Shown here: one piece after another, positions 40,575-49,256 of the stretch
Numbering within the stretch: position 1 is the first letter of the stretch
How the letters are laid out: each line of letters begins with the position of its first letter
Assembly: GCF_900107045.1 (NCBI RefSeq)
Contig: NZ_FNON01000012.1
Location: 1-64,000 of the forward strand
DNA from: Amycolatopsis xylanica
GTDB lineage: Bacteria > Actinomycetota > Actinomycetes > Mycobacteriales > Pseudonocardiaceae
Length of the DNA: 64,000 nucleotides
Direction: 5' to 3'
Notes under the pieces: generated by a model
Told to the model about the DNA's origin: nothing
The model's input: the letters and a program-made list of their open reading frames with translations, nothing else
Databases searched by the model: none
Position numbers and translations under genes: made by a program

Positions 40575-42172
40575 TGGACATCGTCTTCCGAGGCGCCTTG
40601 GTCGCCGACGGCACCGGCGACCCGATCACCCGCCACGACGTCGGGGTCACCGATGGCCGGATCGCGAGCGTGGCCGAGGCCGGATCACTGGCTGGGAAAC
40701 GCACGATCGACGCGGACGGGCTCGTGCTCGCGCCCGGGTTCATCGACATGCATTCCCACTCCGACCTGCAGGTGCTCGCCCAGCCGGATCACCTCGCGAA
40801 GGTTTCCCAGGGTGTCACGAGCGAAGTGCTCGGGCAGGACGGCCTGTCGTACGCGCCGGTCGACGACAGCACGCTCGAAGGCCTGCGCCAGCAGCTCGCC
40901 GGGTGGAACGACGACCCGGCCGGGTTCGACTGGAACTGGCGCTCGGTCGGCGAGTACCTCGACCGGCTCGACCAGGGCATCGCGGTCAACGCGGCGTACC
41001 TCGTCCCGCAGGGCTCGGTCCGGATGCTCGCCGTCGGCTGGGACGACCGTCCGGCCACCGACGCCGAGCTGACCAAAATGAAGGAGCTGGTCGCGCAGGG
41101 CCTGGCCGAGGGCGCGATGGGCATGTCCTCCGGCCTCACCTACACGCCGGGGATGTACGCGTCCACCGACGAACTGGTCGGCCTGTGCGAGGTCGTCGGC
41201 CAGAGCGGCGGCTTCTACAGCCCGCATCACCGCAGCTACGGCAAGGGCGCGCTGGAGGCGTTCGCCGAGATGGTCGACGTCTCGCGCCGCTCCGGCTGCC
41301 CGCTGCACCTCGCGCACGCGACGATGAACTTCTCGGTGAACAAAGGGAAAGCGGGCCTGCTGCTGGACCTGCTCGACGAGGCGCTCGACGACGGCTGCGA
41401 CATCACGCTCGACACCTACCCGTACCTGCCCGGCGCGACGTACCTGTCCGCGCTGCTGCCCAGCTGGGCCACGGAAGGCGGACTGGAGCCGACACTGGCA
41501 AGGTTGTCCGATGTGGACACCCGAGAGCGGATCCGCGCCGAGATCGAGGAGACCGGCTCCGATGGCGCGCACGGCGTGCCGATCGACTGGGACAGCATCG
41601 AGATCAATGGCGTCCGCAACCAGCGCAACGATCACCTCGTCGGCCATTCGGTCGAAGTGTCCGCGAAGGCCGCCGGGATCGCACCGTCCACTTTGTACTT
41701 CGACACCCTGCTCGACGAGCGGCTCGGCACGAGCTGCTTGATGCACGTCGGGCACGAAGAGAACGTCCAGGCGATCATGCGCCACCGGACCCACACCGGC
41801 GGCAGTGACGGCCTGCTGGTGGGCAGCAGGCCGCACCCGCGTGCCTGGGGCACGTTCCCGCGTTACCTCGCGCGGTACGTGCGTGAGCTGGGTGTGCTCG
41901 GGCTTTCCGAGTGCGTCGCGCATCTCACCGGCCGCGCGGCGCGCCGGTTGCGCTTGTCCGACCGCGGGCTCGTCAGAGCGGGCTTCGCGGCCGATCTGGT
42001 GCTGTTCGATCCGGAGACCGTCCGGGACACGGCCACTTTCGACGACCCGAGGCAGCAGGCCGAAGGTATCCCCTACGTCTTCGTCAACGGCGTCGCCGCG
42101 ATCGACGACGGCCGCCCCACTGGAGCACTCGCGGGGCATTCGTTAAGGAATCCCGGGAGGGATCAATGCTGA
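40574..42172 (+). CDS. N-acyl-D-amino-acid deacylase (amidohydrolase superfamily)
   Basis: It should free D-amino acids from N-acyl or similar derivatives. The 532-residue protein begins with a small beta domain, then GFIDMHSHSDLQVLAQPDHL, the metal-binding HxH pair. Further metal ligands lie in GFYSPHHRSYGKGALEAFAE, CPLHLAHATM, SCLMHVGHEEN and GSDGLLVGSRPHPRAWGTFP (catalytic Asp). It overlaps the deaminase stop by one base (TGATG), so released D-amino acid goes straight to the deaminase. Confidence 0.9.
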   Translation: MDIVFRGALVADGTGDPITRHDVGVTDGRIASVAEAGSLAGKRTIDADGLVLAPGFIDMHSHSDLQVLAQPDHLAKVSQGVTSEVLGQDGLSYAPVDDSTLEGLRQQLAGWNDDPAGFDWNWRSVGEYLDRLDQGIAVNAAYLVPQGSVRMLAVGWDDRPATDAELTKMKELVAQGLAEGAMGMSSGLTYTPGMYASTDELVGLCEVVGQSGGFYSPHHRSYGKGALEAFAEMVDVSRRSGCPLHLAHATMNFSVNKGKAGLLLDLLDEALDDGCDITLDTYPYLPGATYLSALLPSWATEGGLEPTLARLSDVDTRERIRAEIEETGSDGAHGVPIDWDSIEINGVRNQRNDHLVGHSVEVSAKAAGIAPSTLYFDTLLDERLGTSCLMHVGHEENVQAIMRHRTHTGGSDGLLVGSRPHPRAWGTFPRYLARYVRELGVLGLSECVAHLTGRAARRLRLSDRGLVRAGFAADLVLFDPETVRDTATFDDPRQQAEGIPYVFVNGVAAIDDGRPTGALAGHSLRNPGRDQC

Positions 42173-43554
42173 ACTGGCTGCAACACTCCACCGGCGGGCT
42201 GCTCACGCTGGCCGCCGTCTCGATCGCGCTGCTGCTCTTCATGATCATCCGCTGGAAGGTCGAGCCCTTCATCGCGCTGATCGTGGTCGGCCTGCTCACC
42301 GCGCTGGCCGCGGGCGTGCCGGTCGGCACGCTCGTCGGCTCGGCGCAGAAGGCCTCGGACTCCTTGCTGGAAAAGGGTTTCGGCGGAATTCTCGGCCACA
42401 TCACCGCGATCATCGGCCTCGGCACGCTGCTCGGGTCCATTTTGGAGAAGTCCGGCGGCGCCCGCGTGCTCACCACCGCGCTGCTGCGCGCGTTCGGTGA
42501 GAAGCGCGCACCGCTGGCGATGGGCATCGCCGGTCTGATCTTCGGTATCCCGGTCTTCTTCGACATCGGCATCTTCGTGCTCGCGCCGCTGGTCTACGTC
42601 GCCGCCAAGCAGGGCGGGAAGTCGCTCGTGCTGTACGCGCTGCCGTTGCTGGCCGGGCTTTCGGTGACGCACGCGTTCCTGCCGCCGCACCCCGGCCCGG
42701 TGGCCGCGGCAGGCCTGCTGCACGTGGAACTCGGCTGGATCATCCTGATGGGCGCGGTCTGCGCGATCCCGGCGTGGTTCATCGGCGGCGTGCTGTACTC
42801 GTCGTGGGTCGGCAAGCGCCTGCACATCGAGGTCCCGGAAGAGATGCTGGTCGCCGACGAGTCCGAAGAGGACGCGAACGCGCCGTCGCTCGGGCTGGTC
42901 GCCGCGATCATCGCGGTGCCGCTGGTGCTCATCCTGGCCGGCACGTTCGGCAGCATCTGGCTGCCGAAATCCAACAAGACGCTCACCGGGATCGCCGCGT
43001 TCATCGGCACCCCGGCCGTCGCGCTGACCATTTCGACGCTGCTCGCCTCGTGGCTGCTCGGCCTGCGCCGCGGGATGACGGGCAAGGATCTGAACGAACT
43101 CTCGGCGAAGGCACTGCGGCCGGTCGCGATGATCCTGCTCGTCGTCGGCGCCGGCGCTTTCTTCGGCGCGGTGCTCTCGGCCACCGGTATCGGCGGCGCG
43201 GTCGCCGGTTCACTGAAGAATGCCGGGCTGCCGGTCATTCTCGCCGCATATGTGATCAGCTGCGGGATGAGGATTGCACAAGGTTCGGCAACGGTCGCCA
43301 TCGTCACCACCAGCGGCATCATCGCGCCGACCGTCGCGTCACTCGGATATTCCCAGGTACAGCTGGCTTTGCTGGTGGTCGCGATCTCCGCGGGCTCGAT
43401 CATCGCCTCGCATGTCAACGACGGCGGATTCTGGATCGTTTCCCGGTACTTCAACATGTCCGTGCCGGAAACCCTGAAAACTTGGACGGTTTTGGAAACA
43501 GTCCTTTCCATTTCGGGTTTCGCCGTGGCAGCATTGCTGATGGCAGTGGTCTAA
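42166..43554 (+). CDS. GntP-family permease (gluconate/D-serine DsdX type)
   Basis: This is a 12- to 14-helix proton symporter of 462 residues. LIVVGLLTALAAGVPVGTLV, GFGGILGHITAIIGLGTLLG, ILEKSGGARVL, FGIPVFFDIGIFVLAPLVY and HAFLPPHPGPVAAAGLL are GntP landmarks, and IAQGSATVAIVTTSGIIAP and SHVNDGGFWIVSRYFNMS the C-terminal ones. The family includes gluconate carriers and the D-serine carrier DsdX; the deaminase and deacylase context favours a D-amino acid or its acyl derivative. The ATG at 42166 overlaps the deacylase stop and follows GGGAGG. Confidence 0.92.
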   Translation: MLNWLQHSTGGLLTLAAVSIALLLFMIIRWKVEPFIALIVVGLLTALAAGVPVGTLVGSAQKASDSLLEKGFGGILGHITAIIGLGTLLGSILEKSGGARVLTTALLRAFGEKRAPLAMGIAGLIFGIPVFFDIGIFVLAPLVYVAAKQGGKSLVLYALPLLAGLSVTHAFLPPHPGPVAAAGLLHVELGWIILMGAVCAIPAWFIGGVLYSSWVGKRLHIEVPEEMLVADESEEDANAPSLGLVAAIIAVPLVLILAGTFGSIWLPKSNKTLTGIAAFIGTPAVALTISTLLASWLLGLRRGMTGKDLNELSAKALRPVAMILLVVGAGAFFGAVLSATGIGGAVAGSLKNAGLPVILAAYVISCGMRIAQGSATVAIVTTSGIIAPTVASLGYSQVQLALLVVAISAGSIIASHVNDGGFWIVSRYFNMSVPETLKTWTVLETVLSISGFAVAALLMAVV

Positions 43555-43589
43555 ACCACGAAGCACACACTTACCGGGGAGTTACCATC

Positions 43590-44720
43590 ATGACCGGTCT
43601 CAACCGTCGTACCTTCCTAGGCGCGGTAGGCGCCGCCGGAATCGCCAGTGTCGTCGGTGCCAGGGTCGCGGGCGCGACCGGGCCGCACAGCTACGGGAGT
43701 GGCGCCATCTACATCAGCAGCTACACCGACAACGGCGGCCACGGGCTCGATGTCGCGCACCGCACCGGCGCCGATCCCGCGCTCAAGGTGGACCGGACCA
43801 TTTCCGGCGTGAACGCCGCTTCGTGGTTCGACATCAGCGCCGACAAGCGGACGCTGTTCGTCACGAACGAAGACGACAACAACGGCACCATCTCCTCGTT
43901 CAGCCTGGCCGACCCCGCGAAGCCGAAGCTGCTCAGCAAGAAGTCGACCAAGGGCAAGGGCCCCACGCACCTGGTCGTGCACAGCAGCCAGAAGTACGTG
44001 CTGGGCGCGAACTACACCAGCGGCGACGTCGTCGTGCTGCCGATCCTCGCGGGCGGCAAGCTCGGCGACGCCACCGACCTGGTCAAGCACAAGGGCGCCG
44101 AGCGGCCCGCGAACGCGCACCAGGTGGTCAACGACCCGACCGGCCGCTGGGTGCTGAGCGTCGACCTCGGCGCCGACTCCGTCTACGTCTATTCGCTCGA
44201 CGTGTCCACCGGCAAGCTGAAGCTGAACCAGCAGCTCAAGCTCCCGTCGGGCGCCGGCCCCCGGCACCTGGTGTTCAGCAGGGACGGCAAGTACGCCTAC
44301 ATCCTCGGCGAGCTCCGCGCCGAGGTCACCGTCGCGGCGTGGGACGCGGCCGCCGGGAAGCTCACCCCCGGCCAGGTCGTCGCGGCCGTGCCGCCGGGCA
44401 CCCCCGGTGACCAGTACCCCGGCGAGATCATCACCTCGTCCGACGGCAAGTTCGTCTACGCGTCGGTGCGCGGCTCGGACACGATCGCGAGCTTCTCGAT
44501 CTCCGACGGCGGCAAGACGCTGAAGCTGATCAGCAACGTCAAGGTCGGCGGCACCTACCCGCGCCACATCACGCTCGACCCGTCCGAGCAGTGGTTCTAC
44601 GTCTCGAGCGACAAGTCCGGCACCTTGAGCTGGCTCCCGCGTGACCCGGCGACCGGCCTGCCCGGCGCGGTCAAGGGCAAGCTGTCCATCCCCCAGGTGA
44701 ACTCGGTGCGCTTCTTCTAA
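43590..44720 (+). CDS. Tat-exported beta-propeller protein, lactonase/YncE type
   Basis: This exported protein of 376 residues has a twin-arginine signal (NRRTFLGAVGAAGIASVVGA). The mature part has repeated propeller blades: GPTHLVVHSSQKYVLGANYT, NAHQVVNDPTGRWVLSVDLG, GPRHLVFSRDGKYAYILGEL, DQYPGEIITSSDGKFVYASV, YPRHITLDPSEQWFYVSSDK. That is the seven-blade pattern of 6-phosphogluconolactonase (Pgl/YkgB) relatives. The periplasmic-type location makes a true phosphogluconolactonase role doubtful; it may open another sugar lactone. It lies 35 bp after the permease and 14 bp before the ABC binding protein, so probably co-transcribed. Confidence 0.85.
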   Translation: MTGLNRRTFLGAVGAAGIASVVGARVAGATGPHSYGSGAIYISSYTDNGGHGLDVAHRTGADPALKVDRTISGVNAASWFDISADKRTLFVTNEDDNNGTISSFSLADPAKPKLLSKKSTKGKGPTHLVVHSSQKYVLGANYTSGDVVVLPILAGGKLGDATDLVKHKGAERPANAHQVVNDPTGRWVLSVDLGADSVYVYSLDVSTGKLKLNQQLKLPSGAGPRHLVFSRDGKYAYILGELRAEVTVAAWDAAAGKLTPGQVVAAVPPGTPGDQYPGEIITSSDGKFVYASVRGSDTIASFSISDGGKTLKLISNVKVGGTYPRHITLDPSEQWFYVSSDKSGTLSWLPRDPATGLPGAVKGKLSIPQVNSVRFF

Positions 44721-44734
44721 GGAGAGTTTTCGAC

Positions 44735-46018
44735 ATGAGAATCCGACGCACCCTCGCCGGGCTCGCCGTACTGGGGCTCGCCGCCGGCTGCGCCCCGACC
44801 CAGTCGGCTCCGGCCGCCGGAGGGGACGAGAAGACCGGCACCCTGCGGGTCTGGCTGTTCGACGAGGCCAACCGGGCGCCGAAGGAGGCGACGGTCAAGG
44901 AGGCCATCGCCGAGTTCAAGGCCGCGCACGCCGGCGTGGAGATCGACGTCCAGTGGATCCCGGTCGAGGGGCGTGCGGACAAGTTCTCCGGCGCCTTCAA
45001 CGATCCGTCCAACGCGCCCGACGTCGCCGAGTACGGCAACACCGACGCCGCGAGCTACGTCGAGACCGGCGCGCTCACCGACCTGACCGGTGATCTGCAG
45101 AGCTGGAAGGAAGGCGCCGATCTGGTGCCGTCCGTGCTCGAGACGGCCAAGGTCGGCGGCAAGGCCTACGGTTTGCCGTGGTTCACCGGCGTCCGCGCGC
45201 TGTACTACCGCACCGACATCTTCACCGAGCTGGGCCTCACGCCGCCGAAGACGATGGCGGAGCTGGCCGAGACCGCGCGCAAGATCCGGGCCAAGAAGCC
45301 GGACCTGTACGGCATTTCCGTCGGTGGCAAGTACATCTACGCGATCATGCCGTACCTCTGGGCCGCCGGTGGCGAACTGGCCAAACAGGACGGTCCAAGG
45401 TGGACGTCCGCGTTGAACACCGAGGCGTCGAAGACCGGTATCACCAACTACGCGAGCCTGCTGAAGGCGGACATCTGCCCGCCGGAGCAGTGCGCGAACC
45501 TCACCGGGACGCAGAGCATCACGGCGTTCGCGGGCGGCAAAGCCGGGATGTCGATCGGCGGTGACTTCAACCGCAAGGCCGTCGAGGCCGGCGCGGTGAA
45601 GGGCAAGTACGCGGTGGTCCCGCTGCCGGGCACCACGGAAGGCAAGATCGCGCCGGCGTTCGCGGGCGGCAACCTGCTCGGCGTGTTCAACGCCAGCAAG
45701 CGGCGCGGCCTCGGCGTCGAGTTCATCCAGCTGCTCGGCGGGGCGAAGTACCAGGCGAAGATGTACCAGGGCATGGGCAACCTGCCCACGCTCGCCTCGG
45801 TGCAGCAGCAGGTTTCGCAGAGCGACCCGTTCCTCAAGCCGTTCGTCGAGACGGTGAAGGCGGGCACCAAGTTCGTGCCGGTCACGCCCTCGTGGGCGCG
45901 GATCGACGCGCAGAACATCCTGCCGACCGCGGTGCAGCAGATCGCGACCGGCGGCCAGCCGGTCGACACCGCGCTCAACGACGCGGCCGACAAGATGAAC
46001 AAGGCGTTCGGGTCGTAG
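44735..46018 (+). CDS. Sugar ABC transporter substrate-binding lipoprotein
   Basis: This is a family 1 extracellular solute-binding protein of 427 residues. The signal ends in lipobox LAAGC (Cys near residue 20). GTLRVWLFDEANRAPKEATV, DVAEYGNTDAASYVETGAL, GLPWFTGVRALYYRTDIFTE and FAGGNLLGVFNASKRRGLGV match binding proteins of chitobiose, GlcNAc or related sugars. The two permease genes and the GH20 hexosaminidase behind it favour N-acetylglucosamine or chito-oligosaccharides. GGAG precedes the ATG. Confidence 0.92.
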   Translation: MRIRRTLAGLAVLGLAAGCAPTQSAPAAGGDEKTGTLRVWLFDEANRAPKEATVKEAIAEFKAAHAGVEIDVQWIPVEGRADKFSGAFNDPSNAPDVAEYGNTDAASYVETGALTDLTGDLQSWKEGADLVPSVLETAKVGGKAYGLPWFTGVRALYYRTDIFTELGLTPPKTMAELAETARKIRAKKPDLYGISVGGKYIYAIMPYLWAAGGELAKQDGPRWTSALNTEASKTGITNYASLLKADICPPEQCANLTGTQSITAFAGGKAGMSIGGDFNRKAVEAGAVKGKYAVVPLPGTTEGKIAPAFAGGNLLGVFNASKRRGLGVEFIQLLGGAKYQAKMYQGMGNLPTLASVQQQVSQSDPFLKPFVETVKAGTKFVPVTPSWARIDAQNILPTAVQQIATGGQPVDTALNDAADKMNKAFGS

Positions 46019-46975
46019 ATGGCCACCGGACAACTGACGCGTCCCGCCCCCGTGACTCCTGAACGGAAAGCCGTCAGGAAGCGCGGGGACGGGCGCGCCG
46101 CCGCCTGGTATCTGGCACCCGCGGCGATTCTCTTGGGCGCGCTGCTGCTCTATCCGATCTACCAGCTCGTCCTGATCTCGTTCTACGACTACGGGCAGCC
46201 GCAGGCCGCCGGGCGCGCGCCGCTGAAGTTCCTCGGCTTCGCCAACTACCTGGACCTGTTCGAGAACGCGCAGTTCTGGACGGTGCTCGGCAAGACACTC
46301 GGCTTCGCGGGCACCTGCGTCGTCGGCAGCCTGGTGATCGGCACCGCGCTGGCCGTGCTCGCGACCCGGGTGCGCGCCTTCCCCCGGATGCTGCTCTTCC
46401 TGGCCGCGCTGGCGGCTTGGGCGACACCGGCGATGGCGGGCTCGTACGTCTGGCTGTTCCTGTTCGACGCCGATTTCGGCCTGGTGAACGAGATACTGGT
46501 CGGCATCGGCTTCGACGGCATGGCGCACCACTCGTGGACCTTCGGCACGGTCAGCACGTTCGGGCTGGTCGCGGCCGAGGTGATCTGGTGCTCGTTCCCG
46601 TTCGTCATGGTGACGATGTACGCGGGCATCCAGGCGATTCCCGCGGAGGTGCTGGAAGCGTCCTCTTTGGACGGCGCGTCGTGGTTCCGCACCACCAGGT
46701 CGGTGATCGTGCCGATGCTGCGGCCGCTGCTGATGATCGCGACCATCCAGTCGATCATCTGGGATTTCAAGGTGTTCACCCAGATCTACGTGATGACCAA
46801 CGGCGGTGGCGTCGCCGGGCGCAACCTCGTGCTCAACGTCTACGCCTACCAGCAGGCGTTCGCAGGCTCGCAGTACGGGCTCGGCGCGGCGATCGGGGTC
46901 GTCATGACGCTGCTCCTGCTGTCGATCACCGGGCTGTACGTCCGGTCGCAACGCAGGAGCGACGCATGGCTCTAG
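46019..46975 (+). CDS. Sugar ABC transporter permease 1 (MalF type)
   Basis: This is an inner-membrane permease of 318 residues with about six helices (AAAWYLAPAAILLGALLLYP at the start). The EAA loop that contacts the ATPase reads EVLEASSLDGASWFRTTRSV followed by IVPMLRPLL. The start follows the binding-protein stop with no gap. It forms a heterodimer with the next gene product. No ATPase gene is present; a shared MsiK-type ATPase encoded elsewhere would be needed, as in Streptomyces. Confidence 0.93.
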   Translation: MATGQLTRPAPVTPERKAVRKRGDGRAAAWYLAPAAILLGALLLYPIYQLVLISFYDYGQPQAAGRAPLKFLGFANYLDLFENAQFWTVLGKTLGFAGTCVVGSLVIGTALAVLATRVRAFPRMLLFLAALAAWATPAMAGSYVWLFLFDADFGLVNEILVGIGFDGMAHHSWTFGTVSTFGLVAAEVIWCSFPFVMVTMYAGIQAIPAEVLEASSLDGASWFRTTRSVIVPMLRPLLMIATIQSIIWDFKVFTQIYVMTNGGGVAGRNLVLNVYAYQQAFAGSQYGLGAAIGVVMTLLLLSITGLYVRSQRRSDAWL

Positions 46976-47817
46976 TACGCAAGCCGGGCAGACTCGTCGC
47001 CGAGGTGGTGACGGTCGTGATCGCGGGCATCGTCGCATTCCCGATCTACTGGATGGTCCTGTCCGCGCTGAAGCCGGCGGGCGAGGTGCAGTCGGCGAAC
47101 CCGAAGCCGTGGACGACCTCACCATCGTTCGAGAGCTTCAACCGGGTGCTGAACGTGTCCGGGTTCGGGCAGTTCTTCCTGAACAGCGTGCTCGTCGCGG
47201 TCGCCGTGGTGCTGCTGTCGCTGCTGATGTCCTTTTTGGCCGCGGTCGCGCTGACCCGGTTCAACTTCCGCGGCCGCACGGTGCTGCTGGTGATGCTGCT
47301 GGTCGCGCAGATGGTCCCGATCGAGGCGCTGACCATCCCGCTGTTCTTCCTGATGCGGTCGGTCGGCGACGTCGCGCCCGCGTTCGGGCTCAACGAACTG
47401 GGTTCGCTGGTGCTGGTGCACCTGGCGTTCAGCCTGCCGTTCGCGATCTGGATGCTGCGCGGCTTCGTCGCGGCCGTCCCGGTCGAGTTGGAGGAAGCGG
47501 CCAAATTGGACGGTGCGAGCCGGTTGCGGTTCACCTGGCAGATCCTGTTCCCGTTGGTGGCGCCGGGTCTCGTGGCGATCAGCGTGCTCGCGTTCATCCA
47601 CGCGTGGAACGACTTCCTGTTCGCGAAGACGTTCATCATCTCCAAGACCGACAACCAGACGCTGCCGCAGGCGATCCTGGTCTTCTTCAAACCCGAGGAC
47701 ACCGATTGGGGCGCGGTGATGGCTTCGTCGACCTTGATGACGATTCCGGTGCTGATCTTCTTCGTGCTGGTGCAGCGCAGGCTGGTCTCCGGCATGGCCG
47801 GGGCGGTGAAGGGATGA
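46966..47817 (+). CDS. Sugar ABC transporter permease 2 (MalG type)
   Basis: This is a 283-residue permease with six predicted helices. The EAA loop is PVELEEAAKLDGASRLRFTW followed by QILFPLVAPGL. VALTRFNFRGRTVLLVMLLV and HLAFSLPFAIWMLRGF are typical of MalG proteins. Its ATG at 46966 overlaps the previous stop by 10 bp, and its stop overlaps the hexosaminidase ATG, so the importer and the glycosidase are translationally coupled. Confidence 0.93.
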   Translation: MALVRKPGRLVAEVVTVVIAGIVAFPIYWMVLSALKPAGEVQSANPKPWTTSPSFESFNRVLNVSGFGQFFLNSVLVAVAVVLLSLLMSFLAAVALTRFNFRGRTVLLVMLLVAQMVPIEALTIPLFFLMRSVGDVAPAFGLNELGSLVLVHLAFSLPFAIWMLRGFVAAVPVELEEAAKLDGASRLRFTWQILFPLVAPGLVAISVLAFIHAWNDFLFAKTFIISKTDNQTLPQAILVFFKPEDTDWGAVMASSTLMTIPVLIFFVLVQRRLVSGMAGAVKG

Positions 47818-49196
47818 CGGGCTTCGACGGGCTCCTTCCCCGCCCGGTTTCCGTGACGCCCCAGCCTGGTTCGTGCCCATGGCCGACCGAAGTACAGGTA
47901 CGCCGGGACTCGGACTTGCCCGCAGAGGGCTACCGGCTGGAGATCACGCCGTCGTCCGTGACGCTGGACGTCGCCGACGCGGCGGGCGAGTTCTACGGCC
48001 GTCAGACGTTGCGTCAGCTGGCCGGGCCGTCGTGGTTCCGGTCTGTCCCGGGTGGACCGTCCACTGTGCCCTGTGGTGTGGTGGTCGACCATCCCCGGTT
48101 CGCCTGGCGCGGATGCCTGCTCGACGTCGCCCGGCATTTCCGCACCAAGGCGGAGGTGCTGCGGTTCATCGACCTGCTGGCGGCGCACAAGCTGAACGTG
48201 CTGCACCTGCACCTGACCGACGACCAGGGCTGGCGCATCGAGATCCCGGAATTCCCCCGGCTCACCTCGGTCGGCGGGTGGCGCACCGGTTCGATGGTCG
48301 GCCGCCACGACGGTCCCGAGCGCGACGGCCGACCCCACGGCGGCTTTTATACTCTGGACGACCTCCGCGAGATCGTCGCCTACGCGGGTCTGCGGGCGGT
48401 GACGGTGGTCCCGGAGATCGACATCCCCGGCCACGCCCGCGCGGCCATCGCGGCCTACCCCGAGCTGGGCCCGGATCCCTCCGCGCAGTGGGAAGTCTGG
48501 ACCTCGTGGGGCATCAGCACCTCGCTGCTGAACACCTCGGAGTCCACAGTGGACTTCTTCAAGGCGGTGTTCGACCAGCTCTTGGAGATCTTCCCGTCCG
48601 AGATGATCGGCATCGGCGGCGACGAGGTGCCCGGCGCGACCGCCGAGCACGGCCTCTTCGTCCGCAAGATCATCGCGCACCTCGAGTCCCGCGGCCGCCG
48701 CGCGCTCTGCTGGGACGAGGTGCTCGAGATCCCCGATCTGCCCAAGGTGACCATCAGCTCCTGGCGCAACTCGGAGGCGGGCGCCATCGCCGCCGCGGCC
48801 GGGCACGACGTGGTCATGTGCCCCGAGCAGCACGTCTACCTCGACCACCGCCAGTCCGATCACCCGGACGAACCGATCCCGGTCGGCTTCGTGCGCACGC
48901 TCGAAGACGTGTACGCCTACGATCCGGCGTTGCCCGGCATCCTCGGCACGCAGGCGCAGGTGTGGAGCGAGCACCTCGACACCGCCCGCCGCGTCGACTA
49001 CGCGGCGTTCCCGAGGCTGAGCGCGTTCGCGGAGGTCGCCTGGAGCCCGGTCGAAGGCCGGGACTTCGCGGAGTTCCTGCCCCGCCTGCGTGATCACCAC
49101 CTGCCGCGCTTGGACGCCCTCGGCGTCGAGTACCGCCCGCTGGACGGGCCGCACCCGTGGCAGACCCGCCCAGGCGTCCCCGGTCGCCCGATCTAG
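47814..49196 (+). CDS. Beta-N-acetylhexosaminidase (GH20)
   Basis: It removes terminal N-acetylglucosamine or N-acetylgalactosamine by substrate-assisted catalysis. The catalytic Asp-Glu pair is in EMIGIGGDEVPGA. The barrel starts at FAWRGCLLDVARHFRTKAEV, with LNVLHLHLTDDQGWRIEIP and VVPEIDIPGHARAAIAAYPE, and TSWGISTSLLN. The 460-residue protein has a short GH20b-type N-terminal domain and no signal peptide, so it probably acts inside the cell on imported oligosaccharide. A 50-bp piece of its 3' end is duplicated at 50831-50880. Confidence 0.95.
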   Translation: MTGFDGLLPRPVSVTPQPGSCPWPTEVQVRRDSDLPAEGYRLEITPSSVTLDVADAAGEFYGRQTLRQLAGPSWFRSVPGGPSTVPCGVVVDHPRFAWRGCLLDVARHFRTKAEVLRFIDLLAAHKLNVLHLHLTDDQGWRIEIPEFPRLTSVGGWRTGSMVGRHDGPERDGRPHGGFYTLDDLREIVAYAGLRAVTVVPEIDIPGHARAAIAAYPELGPDPSAQWEVWTSWGISTSLLNTSESTVDFFKAVFDQLLEIFPSEMIGIGGDEVPGATAEHGLFVRKIIAHLESRGRRALCWDEVLEIPDLPKVTISSWRNSEAGAIAAAAGHDVVMCPEQHVYLDHRQSDHPDEPIPVGFVRTLEDVYAYDPALPGILGTQAQVWSEHLDTARRVDYAAFPRLSAFAEVAWSPVEGRDFAEFLPRLRDHHLPRLDALGVEYRPLDGPHPWQTRPGVPGRPI

Positions 49197-49200
49197 CCGG

Positions 49201-49250
49201 GGGTCGTGAGTGTTGCGACCGGTTCTAACCGGCCAAAACACTCACGACCC
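49201..49250. repeat. Palindromic repeat, copy D (GGGTCGTGAGTG family)
   Basis: The arms GGGTCGTGAGTGTT (49201-49214) and AACACTCACGACCC (49237-49250) are perfect over 14 bp, with inner arms ACCGGTT/AACCGG around CT. It lies between the convergent ends of the hexosaminidase and hydrolase genes. Confidence 0.8.
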
Positions 49251-49256
49251 ACTCCG

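Noticed and set aside
44717..47125. A long minus-strand open frame opposite the sugar ABC genes
   Set aside because: It mirrors the binding-protein and permease genes, which have clear family motifs and coupled starts; the antisense product has none.
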